DNA from: Bacteroidota bacterium
Lineage (GTDB): Bacteria > Bacteroidota > Bacteroidia > UBA7662 > JAIXUI01
DNA length: 39,456 nucleotides
Direction: 5' to 3'
NCBI GenBank assembly: GCA_027484125.1
Contig: JAIXUI010000123.1
Span: 1 to 39,456 of the forward strand
In this document: positions 15,291 through 23,219 of the stretch, in pieces
How the letters are laid out: each line of letters opens with the position of its first letter
Numbering within the stretch: the first letter of the stretch is position 1
Made by a program: the position numbers and the translations under genes
The notes under the pieces: generated by a model
Told to the model about the DNA's origin: nothing
The model's input: only the letters and a program-made list of their open reading frames with translations
Databases searched by the model: none

Positions 15291-17588
15291 ATGAAGTTTT
15301 TTACTAAGTTTTTAACTAGAAGATTAGTCTTTTTTAGTTTGTTGTTTTTTGCTGAATCCTATTCTGCTTCTGCACAATGGATTGATTTAAACCTCAATCA
15401 GGCGGATTCGAGGTTTGAGTTTAGCGGAAAGCGCTATTGGTCCAAGTTAGGTGGATCAGAGGAATACCGATTTTACGTAAGAAACCTCACCAATGATACC
15501 TACCGTTTGGTGGTACGTGTGAACCTAGACTTAGCTTGCGTAGGTCAAAAGAGCTTCTTGCTTGGCGTAAACAAAGTGGTTTACATGAAAGGAGGCGAAT
15601 CTTTTGATGCATTTAAAGACGACTGGGTACACATTTATACGAGCGGTGCTGATAATTTCAAGAGCTGCCGATTGACGGATGGAGATACCTATACCCTGCT
15701 AAAAGGAGTGAGGTACACCATTGAGAAGATTGAGAATGTAACCCAAATGGAGGCTGCCGCAGCCGATAAGAAGAAGAAAGACGATGAAGCCAAGCAGAAA
15801 ATCATCGATGATAAGAAGAAGGCTGAGGCTGACGCCAAGAAAAAGGAAGACGATAAGAAGAAAGCGGACGATGCTAAGAAAAAGGATGCAGAAGGAAAAT
15901 CAGCTTCTAAAGATACCAAGAATGAAAAAGAGGACGAGAATACCAAGAAGGATTCCGGCAATGAGTCGGCCCGTTCAGCTCCAGTAGATAATGGCCCAAC
16001 CAAAGAAGAGCAAGAAGAAATAGCTCGCCAAAAAGCGATTAAAGACGAAGAAGATCGCAAGAAGCGCGTTCAGGAGTGGAGAGATAAGAAAAATCAGGAA
16101 ACCTCTGACAACGAAGACATGGCCACAAACTTTCTGATTCAGGCTGCTTTGGCCTATTATGGGATTGGAAATTTGATTTATAGCGGTTTTGAGCCGTTGG
16201 GTGTATTGGAAGAATACACGGGTATGAGCAGTAGGCTACGCATGCATTTAGGGTATGAGATTTCCGGCACTCCGATGTACACCAACTCTATCATCGAAGA
16301 TTATAATGGAAACAGTACCACTTTTGAGCGTAAATCTGAAGATCACGATTCCTACAACTTTAACTTAGGTGCAGGTATGGAGTACTGGCCACTTTACCAT
16401 AAAAATTTCGGTTTCGGCATGCATGGTGGTGGGTCATTAGGTCATGGTTTTACATTCGAAGATTTTTCGCTCACCTATCAATATGGTTTGAAAACCCATT
16501 GGCATCCTGGCAAGTTGGGAATGGTTGCCGAATACACCCAAGGTGGACGAGAAATTGACCATAGTCCATGGATTGAATCTACCGAAAGTGGCGGTGGAAA
16601 CATAGCCTATACCTACGAACGAATAGGAGTAGGGCCAAGCATTCGTTTTGATACTGATTGGGATGGAGTTTCTGAAAGTCGTTTTGATTTGATGGCCATT
16701 TTTGAAAGGCCTTCGTTTTCGAGTCCTGCTATCGCTGCTGGTTCTACCCTAGACCCCGCCGTTTCAACCTGGCAAAATGGCTTTCGCGCCAATCTTAGTT
16801 ACAGCAATCGGTTAGACTTTTTCCTAGAGTATTTCCCTTCTTACCAACGTGATGGCGTTAGAGACTTTGGATTAGCGCTTTCAAGTTCCAGTTTTGCAGG
16901 TTCAATGTTTCGCTTTGGCATTCATCGCAATTTTGACTTTTTCGGTGAAGGTGGTAACAACTCCGCGGATTCTAAACATCGTACTAATCGGGAGATGAGC
17001 AATAGAAGCATACTTTACATCGTAAGTCCAGGTTTATCCTGGATGCAAAACACCCCTGGAAAACGCTTTGGCAATTACTATCGCTTCAACATCACACCTA
17101 TTGCTTTTGAGCAAGAAATAGACCTTACTCGGAACGTTGCCTTGTATGCGGGTGTAGGGGTGAATGTGTTGGAAGGTGGTGAGCTTGAGGGATACAGCAA
17201 CTCCCCATTTGGAGCGGGAAATAAGGTAAACATCGAATACGTCAATGTGAGCATTCCGGTAGGATTAAGGTTCCGTTCTTCGCTCACAGAAAGTCATTTT
17301 TGGTGGATAAAAGCTGGCCTTGGAAACATGCTTCCGGTGTATCAGGCGTTGTACTTAGATGGGTCAAGTGAAGCAGCAGAAGAAGATGAAATCATGGCAA
17401 GGGCTAATGGTGAAATGTTGCCGGGCTATTTCAATAGCACCCAAATAAGCGTAGGTGCCGATTTCGCTACCGGAAGTAACATCATACGCTGTGGAATTGA
17501 ATATTCTGTAACCAATCAGGATTTACTTCATAGCCTTGGTATTGGCAAAATGCAAGGGGTTCGTTTTCTCATTGGTTTAACCCTTTAA
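15291..17588 (+). CDS. Envelope protein with TolA-like charged linker and predicted outer-membrane barrel
   Basis: A 765-residue protein I cannot assign to a named family. Residues 1-28 are a signal peptide ending in SASAQ. Residues 29-150 look like a beta-sandwich domain (SRFEFSGKRYWSKLGGSEEY, YRLVVRVNLDLACVG, with two cysteines). Residues 153-276 are a very charged, alanine-containing helix-former built from repeats such as DKKKKDDEAK, DDKKKAEADAKKKEDDKKKA and DDAKKKDAEGK, much like the TolA periplasmic rod. From about 290 to the end the sequence alternates aromatic and polar residues (LRMHLGYEIS, YNFNLGAGMEYWPLY, KNFGFGMHGGGSLGHGF, VRFLIGLTL at the C-terminus), as expected for a transmembrane beta-barrel. 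Only 10 nt separate it from the next gene, so they probably form an operon. Confidence 0.7.
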   Translation: MKFFTKFLTRRLVFFSLLFFAESYSASAQWIDLNLNQADSRFEFSGKRYWSKLGGSEEYRFYVRNLTNDTYRLVVRVNLDLACVGQKSFLLGVNKVVYMKGGESFDAFKDDWVHIYTSGADNFKSCRLTDGDTYTLLKGVRYTIEKIENVTQMEAAAADKKKKDDEAKQKIIDDKKKAEADAKKKEDDKKKADDAKKKDAEGKSASKDTKNEKEDENTKKDSGNESARSAPVDNGPTKEEQEEIARQKAIKDEEDRKKRVQEWRDKKNQETSDNEDMATNFLIQAALAYYGIGNLIYSGFEPLGVLEEYTGMSSRLRMHLGYEISGTPMYTNSIIEDYNGNSTTFERKSEDHDSYNFNLGAGMEYWPLYHKNFGFGMHGGGSLGHGFTFEDFSLTYQYGLKTHWHPGKLGMVAEYTQGGREIDHSPWIESTESGGGNIAYTYERIGVGPSIRFDTDWDGVSESRFDLMAIFERPSFSSPAIAAGSTLDPAVSTWQNGFRANLSYSNRLDFFLEYFPSYQRDGVRDFGLALSSSSFAGSMFRFGIHRNFDFFGEGGNNSADSKHRTNREMSNRSILYIVSPGLSWMQNTPGKRFGNYYRFNITPIAFEQEIDLTRNVALYAGVGVNVLEGGELEGYSNSPFGAGNKVNIEYVNVSIPVGLRFRSSLTESHFWWIKAGLGNMLPVYQALYLDGSSEAAEEDEIMARANGEMLPGYFNSTQISVGADFATGSNIIRCGIEYSVTNQDLLHSLGIGKMQGVRFLIGLTL

Positions 17589-17598
17589 TCCTACTAAA

Positions 17599-18384
17599 AT
17601 GAAAAGAATAAGTTTATTCCTCATCCTTGGCCTTTTAGGAGGGTTTTCAAAAGCTCAATCAACAAATGAGTATTTACGCGAAGTAAAAATTAGATTTTTC
17701 TTACGGCCAGCGGCCAATTTAATGTACACGCCTACACGGTTAAACAATACGGAGTTCAATAATGGAAGCTCAACCTCTGAAATTACAGATGGATTTACGC
17801 TGACACCAGGTTTGTGCCTCAACTTCGGGCTGAATGTTATTGAAAGTCCGTGGCTAACGGCAGGGATTTTTCAAGAATACAGCGAAGGCTGGTTGTTCGG
17901 AGAATCTCATTCTTATAACCATCAAGGTATTAGGCTTAGAGCAGGTCTTCCAAATTTTCAAGTTACTGCTGAATGGTCACGTTTTCCATTCAGGAAGGTG
18001 ACCGGCTTTTTTGTTGAATACAGTGAAGGAAACAAATACAATCGCTCTTTCCAAAATTCTAACTACGACAACATCTTCCGTAATCAGTATGGATTAGCTT
18101 TTAAAACCGGTAATCAAACATGGTTGGAGCTGGCTTATTTGGAAGACAGTTTTCAGGGAGCTTGGATTAGCGGAAAAAAAGCACAAGGTTTTGTGATTGG
18201 CTTAAATAAAAATGAGGGCTGGTTTTTAAACCTGGAGGTTTTGTTTAATCATCCTGTTCGTGGTAGCACCGTAAGCGGCGTGGCAGTGCCAGCAGAGTTA
18301 AAATCCGAGGATTTATTCTTCAACTTTAAATTCGGCACCAACCTAAGCGAGGCGATTAAAATAGGGCAGTGGTTGGTTCGTTAA
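17599..18384 (+). CDS. Hypothetical secreted, outer-membrane-barrel-like protein
   Basis: A 261-residue protein with a signal peptide (MKRISLFLILGLLGGFSKAQS). The mature part is rich in aromatic residues and alternating hydrophobic strands (IRFFLRPAANLMYTPTR, LTPGLCLNFGLNVIE, WLTAGIFQEYSEGWLFG, GIRLRAGLPNFQVTAEW, DLFFNFKFGTNLSEA), consistent with a small barrel of about 10-12 strands. No family is recognised. It follows the TolA-linker protein by 10 nt and is presumably co-expressed with it; the two may act together in the outer membrane, though that is inferred from position only. Confidence 0.65.
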   Translation: MKRISLFLILGLLGGFSKAQSTNEYLREVKIRFFLRPAANLMYTPTRLNNTEFNNGSSTSEITDGFTLTPGLCLNFGLNVIESPWLTAGIFQEYSEGWLFGESHSYNHQGIRLRAGLPNFQVTAEWSRFPFRKVTGFFVEYSEGNKYNRSFQNSNYDNIFRNQYGLAFKTGNQTWLELAYLEDSFQGAWISGKKAQGFVIGLNKNEGWFLNLEVLFNHPVRGSTVSGVAVPAELKSEDLFFNFKFGTNLSEAIKIGQWLVR

Positions 18385-18484
18385 GACTTCTACTGCTGAA
18401 AATGATTGGCGCTTCATAGATTGATTTCACATGGGCGAGAGGTGCTTAGGAAATTCCGTGTGAAAAGTTACTTCTAAAAAGTAA

Positions 18485-18519
18485 AGTCGTATGGGTGATT
18501 GAAACACATCCATACGACT
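18485..18519. repeat. Inverted repeat between convergent genes
   Basis: AGTCGTATGG (18485-18494) and CCATACGACT (18510-18519) are perfect inverted repeats separated by 15 nt, with an extra GTG/CAC pairing inside (18495-18497 with 18505-18507). There is no T tract on either side, so it is not a standard intrinsic terminator. Its position between convergent genes suggests a bidirectional transcript-end hairpin or a protein-binding site. Confidence 0.6.
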
Positions 18520-18607
18520 AATTCATCGCGACTTTTCCTGAGAAAACCTTTTTGAAAGAAAAAGATAGCGCATGGATTGAACTAGGAAGAAGGAGTTCGA
18601 TGCAGCG

Positions 18608-20320
18608 TTATCGTTGACGTTTTTGATAATCAATGGGTTGCATACCAGTAATAGCTACAAAACCTTTGTAGAAAGAAGTGACCGAATTAAACCCACAACT
18701 TGCGGCTATTTGCTCAGAATTCATCCACGCAGATGCGGGGTCATCCAGTAAATCTGAAGCATAATTGACCCTGTATTGAAGGATCAAACGTTCAATAGAT
18801 ATCCCCCAAAGATGTTGTATAACGGTTTCTAAATGAAGCTTAGGTATGCCTATTTCTTGAGCGAATGTATGAGATGTAAACTTGGCAGATTTCCATTTTT
18901 TATCCTTCTCCAGCAGGTAGAGAATGCGATTTTCTAAGGCCAAAGCCTGTTGGGCAAGTTGTTCTGGATTGACCTCTTGCTTGGTGTTCTTATTTGCCAT
19001 TAAACGGGGTAAAACGAAGAAGACAACAAGCAACGAAACAGCAAATAATGCCAATAGTGGAATTAAAAATTTATCCCATGGTTGTTTCTTATTCGTTTTT
19101 GCTTGAGCAAATTTTAAACGATTAGGACCTACGCTTTCGCTATTGACTAAAAGTGAATCTTCGGAAGGATTATTGATTTGAGCACGCATGGCTTCTTGTT
19201 CTTTCCACCAGTGATGATTTTTATTCTTGCCTACTGCGTTGGTAATAATTTCTTCTCTGTTATCCAGTATTTGGTGGCCACGCGCAACAATGTCATTGTT
19301 TATTAAAAAGTTAAATGAAGAATCAATCAATTTTACGGCTTCTTTATAGTTTTTTTGTCGAAAGCGAATCATGGCCAGTTCGCTTAATACATATCCTTCA
19401 GCAATTTTGATTTGGAATAACCTTGCATCTTTTAAAATTCTAAAATAATCGGATTCAGCCTCCTTAAGCTTACCTTGTTTTTGTTTGATATTAGCCTGAT
19501 TAAAAACCGATCTCATGATGCCGGTTTTGTTATTTTTCATGCGAAATATCAACTCAGATGCGATGTAATTATTAAGTGCAGAGTCAAGGATGTTGGAAGC
19601 ACTATAACAAGTACCAAGATTGTTTAGAATTTCGGCATAAGCTAAAGAAGACGGTTTGTTAGCCAGATATTCTTTTGCCAACAGATAATATCTGATGGCA
19701 TCTTTGTTTTTACCCTTCAGTTGATAATTGAAGGCAATGTTTTGGTGAATAAACGCAAGATTGGAAGAATCTTTTAATTCAATTGCTTCAGGAATCAGTT
19801 TAAAGTATAACTGTTGCGATTGGCCTATTTTATTTTGACTGGAGTATGCATTGGCCAATCCAAAAGTGGCTTTAAAACGTAATTCACGCAACTTGAGCTT
19901 TTCTGCTATGTTTAAGCATTTTAAATAGTTTGCTTCAGCAGAGTCAACTTGTTCTAAATCTTGATGCAATTGTGCCTTTGTAAGGCGAATAGTGAGTAAG
20001 GAAACAGAGTCTTTGATGATGGTTTCAGCCTGAAGTACTTGGTTTAAGAGTGCATGTGCGGAATCGTACTGACCCTTATCATGCCAGCATTCAGCCAATC
20101 TGCACACCACTAAGATGCGGTCTTTCGGTTTAACTGCCTCTAGCTGATGGTAGAGCGTGCGATAGTTCGGGATAGCTTGCGTACCTGATTTTTCAAAAAG
20201 GCTATCAGCTATATAGAGTTGTTGCTTTATCGATAGGGAGTTGGCTTGTTCTTGATTTTGCTTTGGGTTACAAGCCCAAGCGAGCCACGCAAGCGATACA
20301 ATCAAAAAGAGCCATTTCAT
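18608..20320 (-). CDS. TPR-containing membrane-bound AraC-type regulator (paralog 1)
   Basis: A 570-residue protein. The N-terminus (MKWLFLIVSLAWLAWACNPK) is a signal sequence or anchor with a cysteine at 17, lipobox-like but not canonical. Residues 30-340 contain TPR-like helical repeats (AIPNYRTLYHQLEAV, LNNLGTCYSASNILDSALNNY, KEAESDYFRILKDARL). One membrane span follows at 418-441 (FLIPLLALFAVSLLVVFFV), and the C-terminal ~95 residues carry an AraC-type helix-turn-helix (SEQIAASCGFNSVTSFYKGF with ITGMQPIDY). The expected topology is periplasmic TPR sensor, one span, cytoplasmic DNA-binding domain: a one-component membrane regulator common in Bacteroidota. It lies 123 nt downstream of a clear paralog on the same strand. 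The ligand and targets are unknown. Confidence 0.85.
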   Translation of the reverse strand: MKWLFLIVSLAWLAWACNPKQNQEQANSLSIKQQLYIADSLFEKSGTQAIPNYRTLYHQLEAVKPKDRILVVCRLAECWHDKGQYDSAHALLNQVLQAETIIKDSVSLLTIRLTKAQLHQDLEQVDSAEANYLKCLNIAEKLKLRELRFKATFGLANAYSSQNKIGQSQQLYFKLIPEAIELKDSSNLAFIHQNIAFNYQLKGKNKDAIRYYLLAKEYLANKPSSLAYAEILNNLGTCYSASNILDSALNNYIASELIFRMKNNKTGIMRSVFNQANIKQKQGKLKEAESDYFRILKDARLFQIKIAEGYVLSELAMIRFRQKNYKEAVKLIDSSFNFLINNDIVARGHQILDNREEIITNAVGKNKNHHWWKEQEAMRAQINNPSEDSLLVNSESVGPNRLKFAQAKTNKKQPWDKFLIPLLALFAVSLLVVFFVLPRLMANKNTKQEVNPEQLAQQALALENRILYLLEKDKKWKSAKFTSHTFAQEIGIPKLHLETVIQHLWGISIERLILQYRVNYASDLLDDPASAWMNSEQIAASCGFNSVTSFYKGFVAITGMQPIDYQKRQR

Positions 20321-20443
20321 TTCTGTCTTGCCTTATTGCAATCAAAAATGCGGACAACAGATAGAATTGCCTAGATATTTTATGAAAAAAATTATAAATA
20401 AATTAGTCTTATAATTATTCTAAGGATTTCATTATTTATTCCT

Positions 20444-22168
20444 CTATTCGGTTTTTTTATTCCAATATTCATAAGGCTGCATGCCCGTAATGGATAAAAA
20501 TGCTTTGTAAAATTGAGAAGTATGTTCAAAACCTGCTTCGCGTGCTAAGTCATCCATCGAAGGCATTTGCTGATGGTCATTGTCTAGTTGCTGGCAGGCA
20601 AAGCTTATCCGTCTTTTATTGATAACTTCTTGCGCAGCTTGGTCAAAGTAAAAAGAACATAGCTGGTTGAGCATGTCCACATCGATTGAAAGCTTTTTGG
20701 ATAGCATGGAGGGGGTGCAAGCCGGATTTTTCCATATGAACTCTTCTTCAAATAATATTTTGAACCTCTCAGGGAATTCCGACCAAGTTGTATGGCCTTT
20801 TAGTGCATCAGCAGGAGAGGAAACTCTTTTCTTTCTTATCTGCCAAATTAATAGACTTATCAATAAAGTAGAAGTAAATCCGATGAAGGTGAGTTTCCAG
20901 GTTTTGTCTGAAACTTTTGATTCAGACTCTTTTTTAGTTAAAGCTTTACTAGGGTAAATTTCCTTTTTTAGTTGCTTTAATACTGAATCATCAGATGCAA
21001 CTGCAAATTGTAATTCATACTCTCGTTGCTTTTTATATTCAATATGGTTTGTATCAAGCCTCAATTTGTTTTTAATAAGATTAACTCGATTGGATACTAT
21101 ATTAGTACCCAAGTATTTCATATTATTTTTTAATAAGTGATTGAGGGAAGAGTCAAATAAAGCAAGAGCAAGTGGGTAATTACCTTGAAGTTCTTTTACT
21201 TCAGATAATGAATTTAGTACATAGAATTCTCCAACGGTAATGTTGTATTTCTTTACTTCTTCTAAAATGCTAATAAATTCAATTTCTGCTTCTTTTAATT
21301 TTCTTTGTTTTAATTTAATGTTGGCCTGGTTAAATCTTGTTCTAATAATTCCTTGAGGGTTTTTTAAGCCACGATGAATTCTTTCTGAAGCTAAATAGCA
21401 TTGCAAGGCTGAGTCAACCCTGTCTGTGGAGCTGTAATAGGCGCCAAGGTTATTGAGCATTTCGGCATAGCTTTCAGACTGGATTCCTTTACGGTTATAG
21501 GTTAACGCATGTCTTTGATAATCAATGCTGGTTTCATAATCTTTTTTATGGTAATAAACCAACGCAATGTTTTGATATGTAACCGCCAAAACATCAGAGT
21601 CATTCAGGATTTGTGCCTCTGAAAGTACTTTTTTAAACTCTTTGATAGCACGTGGAAATTGATTTAATCCAAAAAGACTGGTTGCTAAACCTTGTCGAAA
21701 TCGAATAATATACCGCTGATCACCAACTGCTACTGCATGCTTTAAGCCACGTTCGAAGACTTTTCTAGACTCGTTATTCTGATCTCTTTTAATGTAAAAA
21801 TTGCCTCCAAGGATGAGTATTTTTAGAATTTCAGAGGTGTCTTTCTTCAATACTGCTTGCTTTTCTAATTCCTGAATGTCTTTTATAGCTTCTAATTGTT
21901 CTCCAGTGGAAAAACGGCACTCCGCCATTCCCATTTTCACTTTTAATAGCTGTTCAGGGTTAAGTTCTTTTTCTGTGGATACTATTTCTTTATAAAATGC
22001 TAATGCGGAATCCGGTGCACGAATGGTTAAATTTTCGGCACTATCTAATTTAGCCTTAACCTTTTTTTCGTTTAGGCTTTTCTCTGAAGCGTTGTTACAA
22101 CCAGTATTGAAGAAGTTGACAAGAAGAAAAAAAGTAATGACGCTTAGTGGTAAGTTGAATTTTACCAT
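20444..22168 (-). CDS. TPR-containing membrane-bound AraC-type regulator (paralog 2)
   Basis: A 574-residue paralog of its downstream neighbour with the same order: signal or anchor (MVKFNLPLSVITFFLLVNFF, then NTGC, cysteine 24), TPR-like repeats (LNNLGAYYSSTDRVDSALQCY, RFNQANIKLKQRKLKEAE), one span near 423-444 (WKLTFIGFTSTLLISLLIW) and a C-terminal AraC-type HTH (MDDLAREAGFEHTSQFYKAF with ITGMQPYEYW). The frame is open 11 codons further upstream, but that would overlap asd; starting at the ATG at 22168, 7 nt after the asd stop, gives a proper signal sequence. Bases are visibly AT-richer than in asd. Tight spacing suggests read-through from asd, but no metabolic link is apparent. Confidence 0.85.
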   Translation of the reverse strand: MVKFNLPLSVITFFLLVNFFNTGCNNASEKSLNEKKVKAKLDSAENLTIRAPDSALAFYKEIVSTEKELNPEQLLKVKMGMAECRFSTGEQLEAIKDIQELEKQAVLKKDTSEILKILILGGNFYIKRDQNNESRKVFERGLKHAVAVGDQRYIIRFRQGLATSLFGLNQFPRAIKEFKKVLSEAQILNDSDVLAVTYQNIALVYYHKKDYETSIDYQRHALTYNRKGIQSESYAEMLNNLGAYYSSTDRVDSALQCYLASERIHRGLKNPQGIIRTRFNQANIKLKQRKLKEAEIEFISILEEVKKYNITVGEFYVLNSLSEVKELQGNYPLALALFDSSLNHLLKNNMKYLGTNIVSNRVNLIKNKLRLDTNHIEYKKQREYELQFAVASDDSVLKQLKKEIYPSKALTKKESESKVSDKTWKLTFIGFTSTLLISLLIWQIRKKRVSSPADALKGHTTWSEFPERFKILFEEEFIWKNPACTPSMLSKKLSIDVDMLNQLCSFYFDQAAQEVINKRRISFACQQLDNDHQQMPSMDDLAREAGFEHTSQFYKAFLSITGMQPYEYWNKKTE

Positions 22169-22175
22169 TGTTCTG

Positions 22176-23168
22176 TTAATGTAAGCCTCTAAGACCTGCA
22201 ACCAGCCAAGCTATTTGGACTGCATTGGTAGCAGCTCCTTTTCTTAGATTGTCTGCCACAACCCAGAAGTTTAACGTATTGGGTTGAGTTTCGTCGAACC
22301 TGATTCGGCCTACAAAGACTTCATCTTTGCCTTCTGCAAAGCGTGGCATCGGATATTCTGCTTCTCCAGGATTGTCTAGCACTTGGATGCCCGGCATCTC
22401 TTCCAGAAGGCTATACACTTCTTTCAAATCAGGTGCTTTCGCAAATTCGGCGTTGATCGATTCTGAATGTCCGCCCACGGTTGGAATACGAACGCAGGTA
22501 GCCGTTACGCGGATGCTATCATCGCCCATGATTTTGCAGGTTTCTTGGATCATCTTCATTTCCTCTTTGGTATAACCGTTGGGTTGGAAGACGTCTATTT
22601 GCGGGATGGCATTTTTATCGATGGGGTAGCGGTACGCCATTTCTCCTTCAATACCATTTCGTTCGTTTTCAAGCTGGCGAACTGCTTTTACTCCCGTGCC
22701 TGTCACACTTTGGTAAGTAGAAACCACGATTCGCTTAAGTTGATAAACATCATGCAGGGGTTTCAGTGCCATCACCATCTGGATGGTAGAGCAATTGGGA
22801 TTGGCAATGATTAAATCGTTTTTGGTTACGACGTGTCCATTAACTTCCGGCACAACCAGCTTTTTTTCCGGATCCATTCGCCAAGCGGAAGAATTATCAA
22901 TCACCACGCAACCTGTTGTTGCAAACTTGGGTGCCCACTCAAGGGAAACGCTGCCACCTGCTGAAAACAGCGCAATATCAGGCTTTAGGTTTACGGCTTC
23001 TGCCATTGATACCAAGGAGTAAGTTTCTCCTTTGAACTTGATTGGCTTCCCTACAGACCGCTCAGAGGCAACAGGAATGAAGGTGGTGACCGGAAATCCT
23101 TGCTCTTCGAGTACTTGACACATCACCTGGCCCACGAGGCCGGTGGCTCCCACAACCGCTACTTTCAT
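22176..23168 (-). CDS. asd: Aspartate-semialdehyde dehydrogenase
   Basis: A 330-residue NADP-dependent enzyme that converts aspartyl-4-phosphate to aspartate semialdehyde, the branch point to lysine/diaminopimelate, threonine and methionine. The N-terminal Rossmann motif is VAVVGATGLVGQVM, the active-site cysteine is C126 in IANPNCSTIQM, and the catalytic His region is VGGHSESINAEF. Other family stretches are FSAGGSVSLEWAP and DNSSAWRMDP. Length fits the family. It is divergent from the lamin-tail-domain gene, with 51 nt between the start codons, and immediately upstream of a regulator gene. Confidence 0.96.
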   Translation of the reverse strand: MKVAVVGATGLVGQVMCQVLEEQGFPVTTFIPVASERSVGKPIKFKGETYSLVSMAEAVNLKPDIALFSAGGSVSLEWAPKFATTGCVVIDNSSAWRMDPEKKLVVPEVNGHVVTKNDLIIANPNCSTIQMVMALKPLHDVYQLKRIVVSTYQSVTGTGVKAVRQLENERNGIEGEMAYRYPIDKNAIPQIDVFQPNGYTKEEMKMIQETCKIMGDDSIRVTATCVRIPTVGGHSESINAEFAKAPDLKEVYSLLEEMPGIQVLDNPGEAEYPMPRFAEGKDEVFVGRIRFDETQPNTLNFWVVADNLRKGAATNAVQIAWLVAGLRGLH

Positions 23169-23219
23169 ACTAAGAGATAAATGTGGTTAAAATTAGTATA
23201 TTATCGAAAGTCTTATTTT

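Noticed and set aside
15689-16060. Ser/Phe-rich open frame on the minus strand
   Set aside because: It is the complement of the Lys/Asp repeats in the TolA-like linker; AAG and GAC codons read backwards give Ser and Phe runs.
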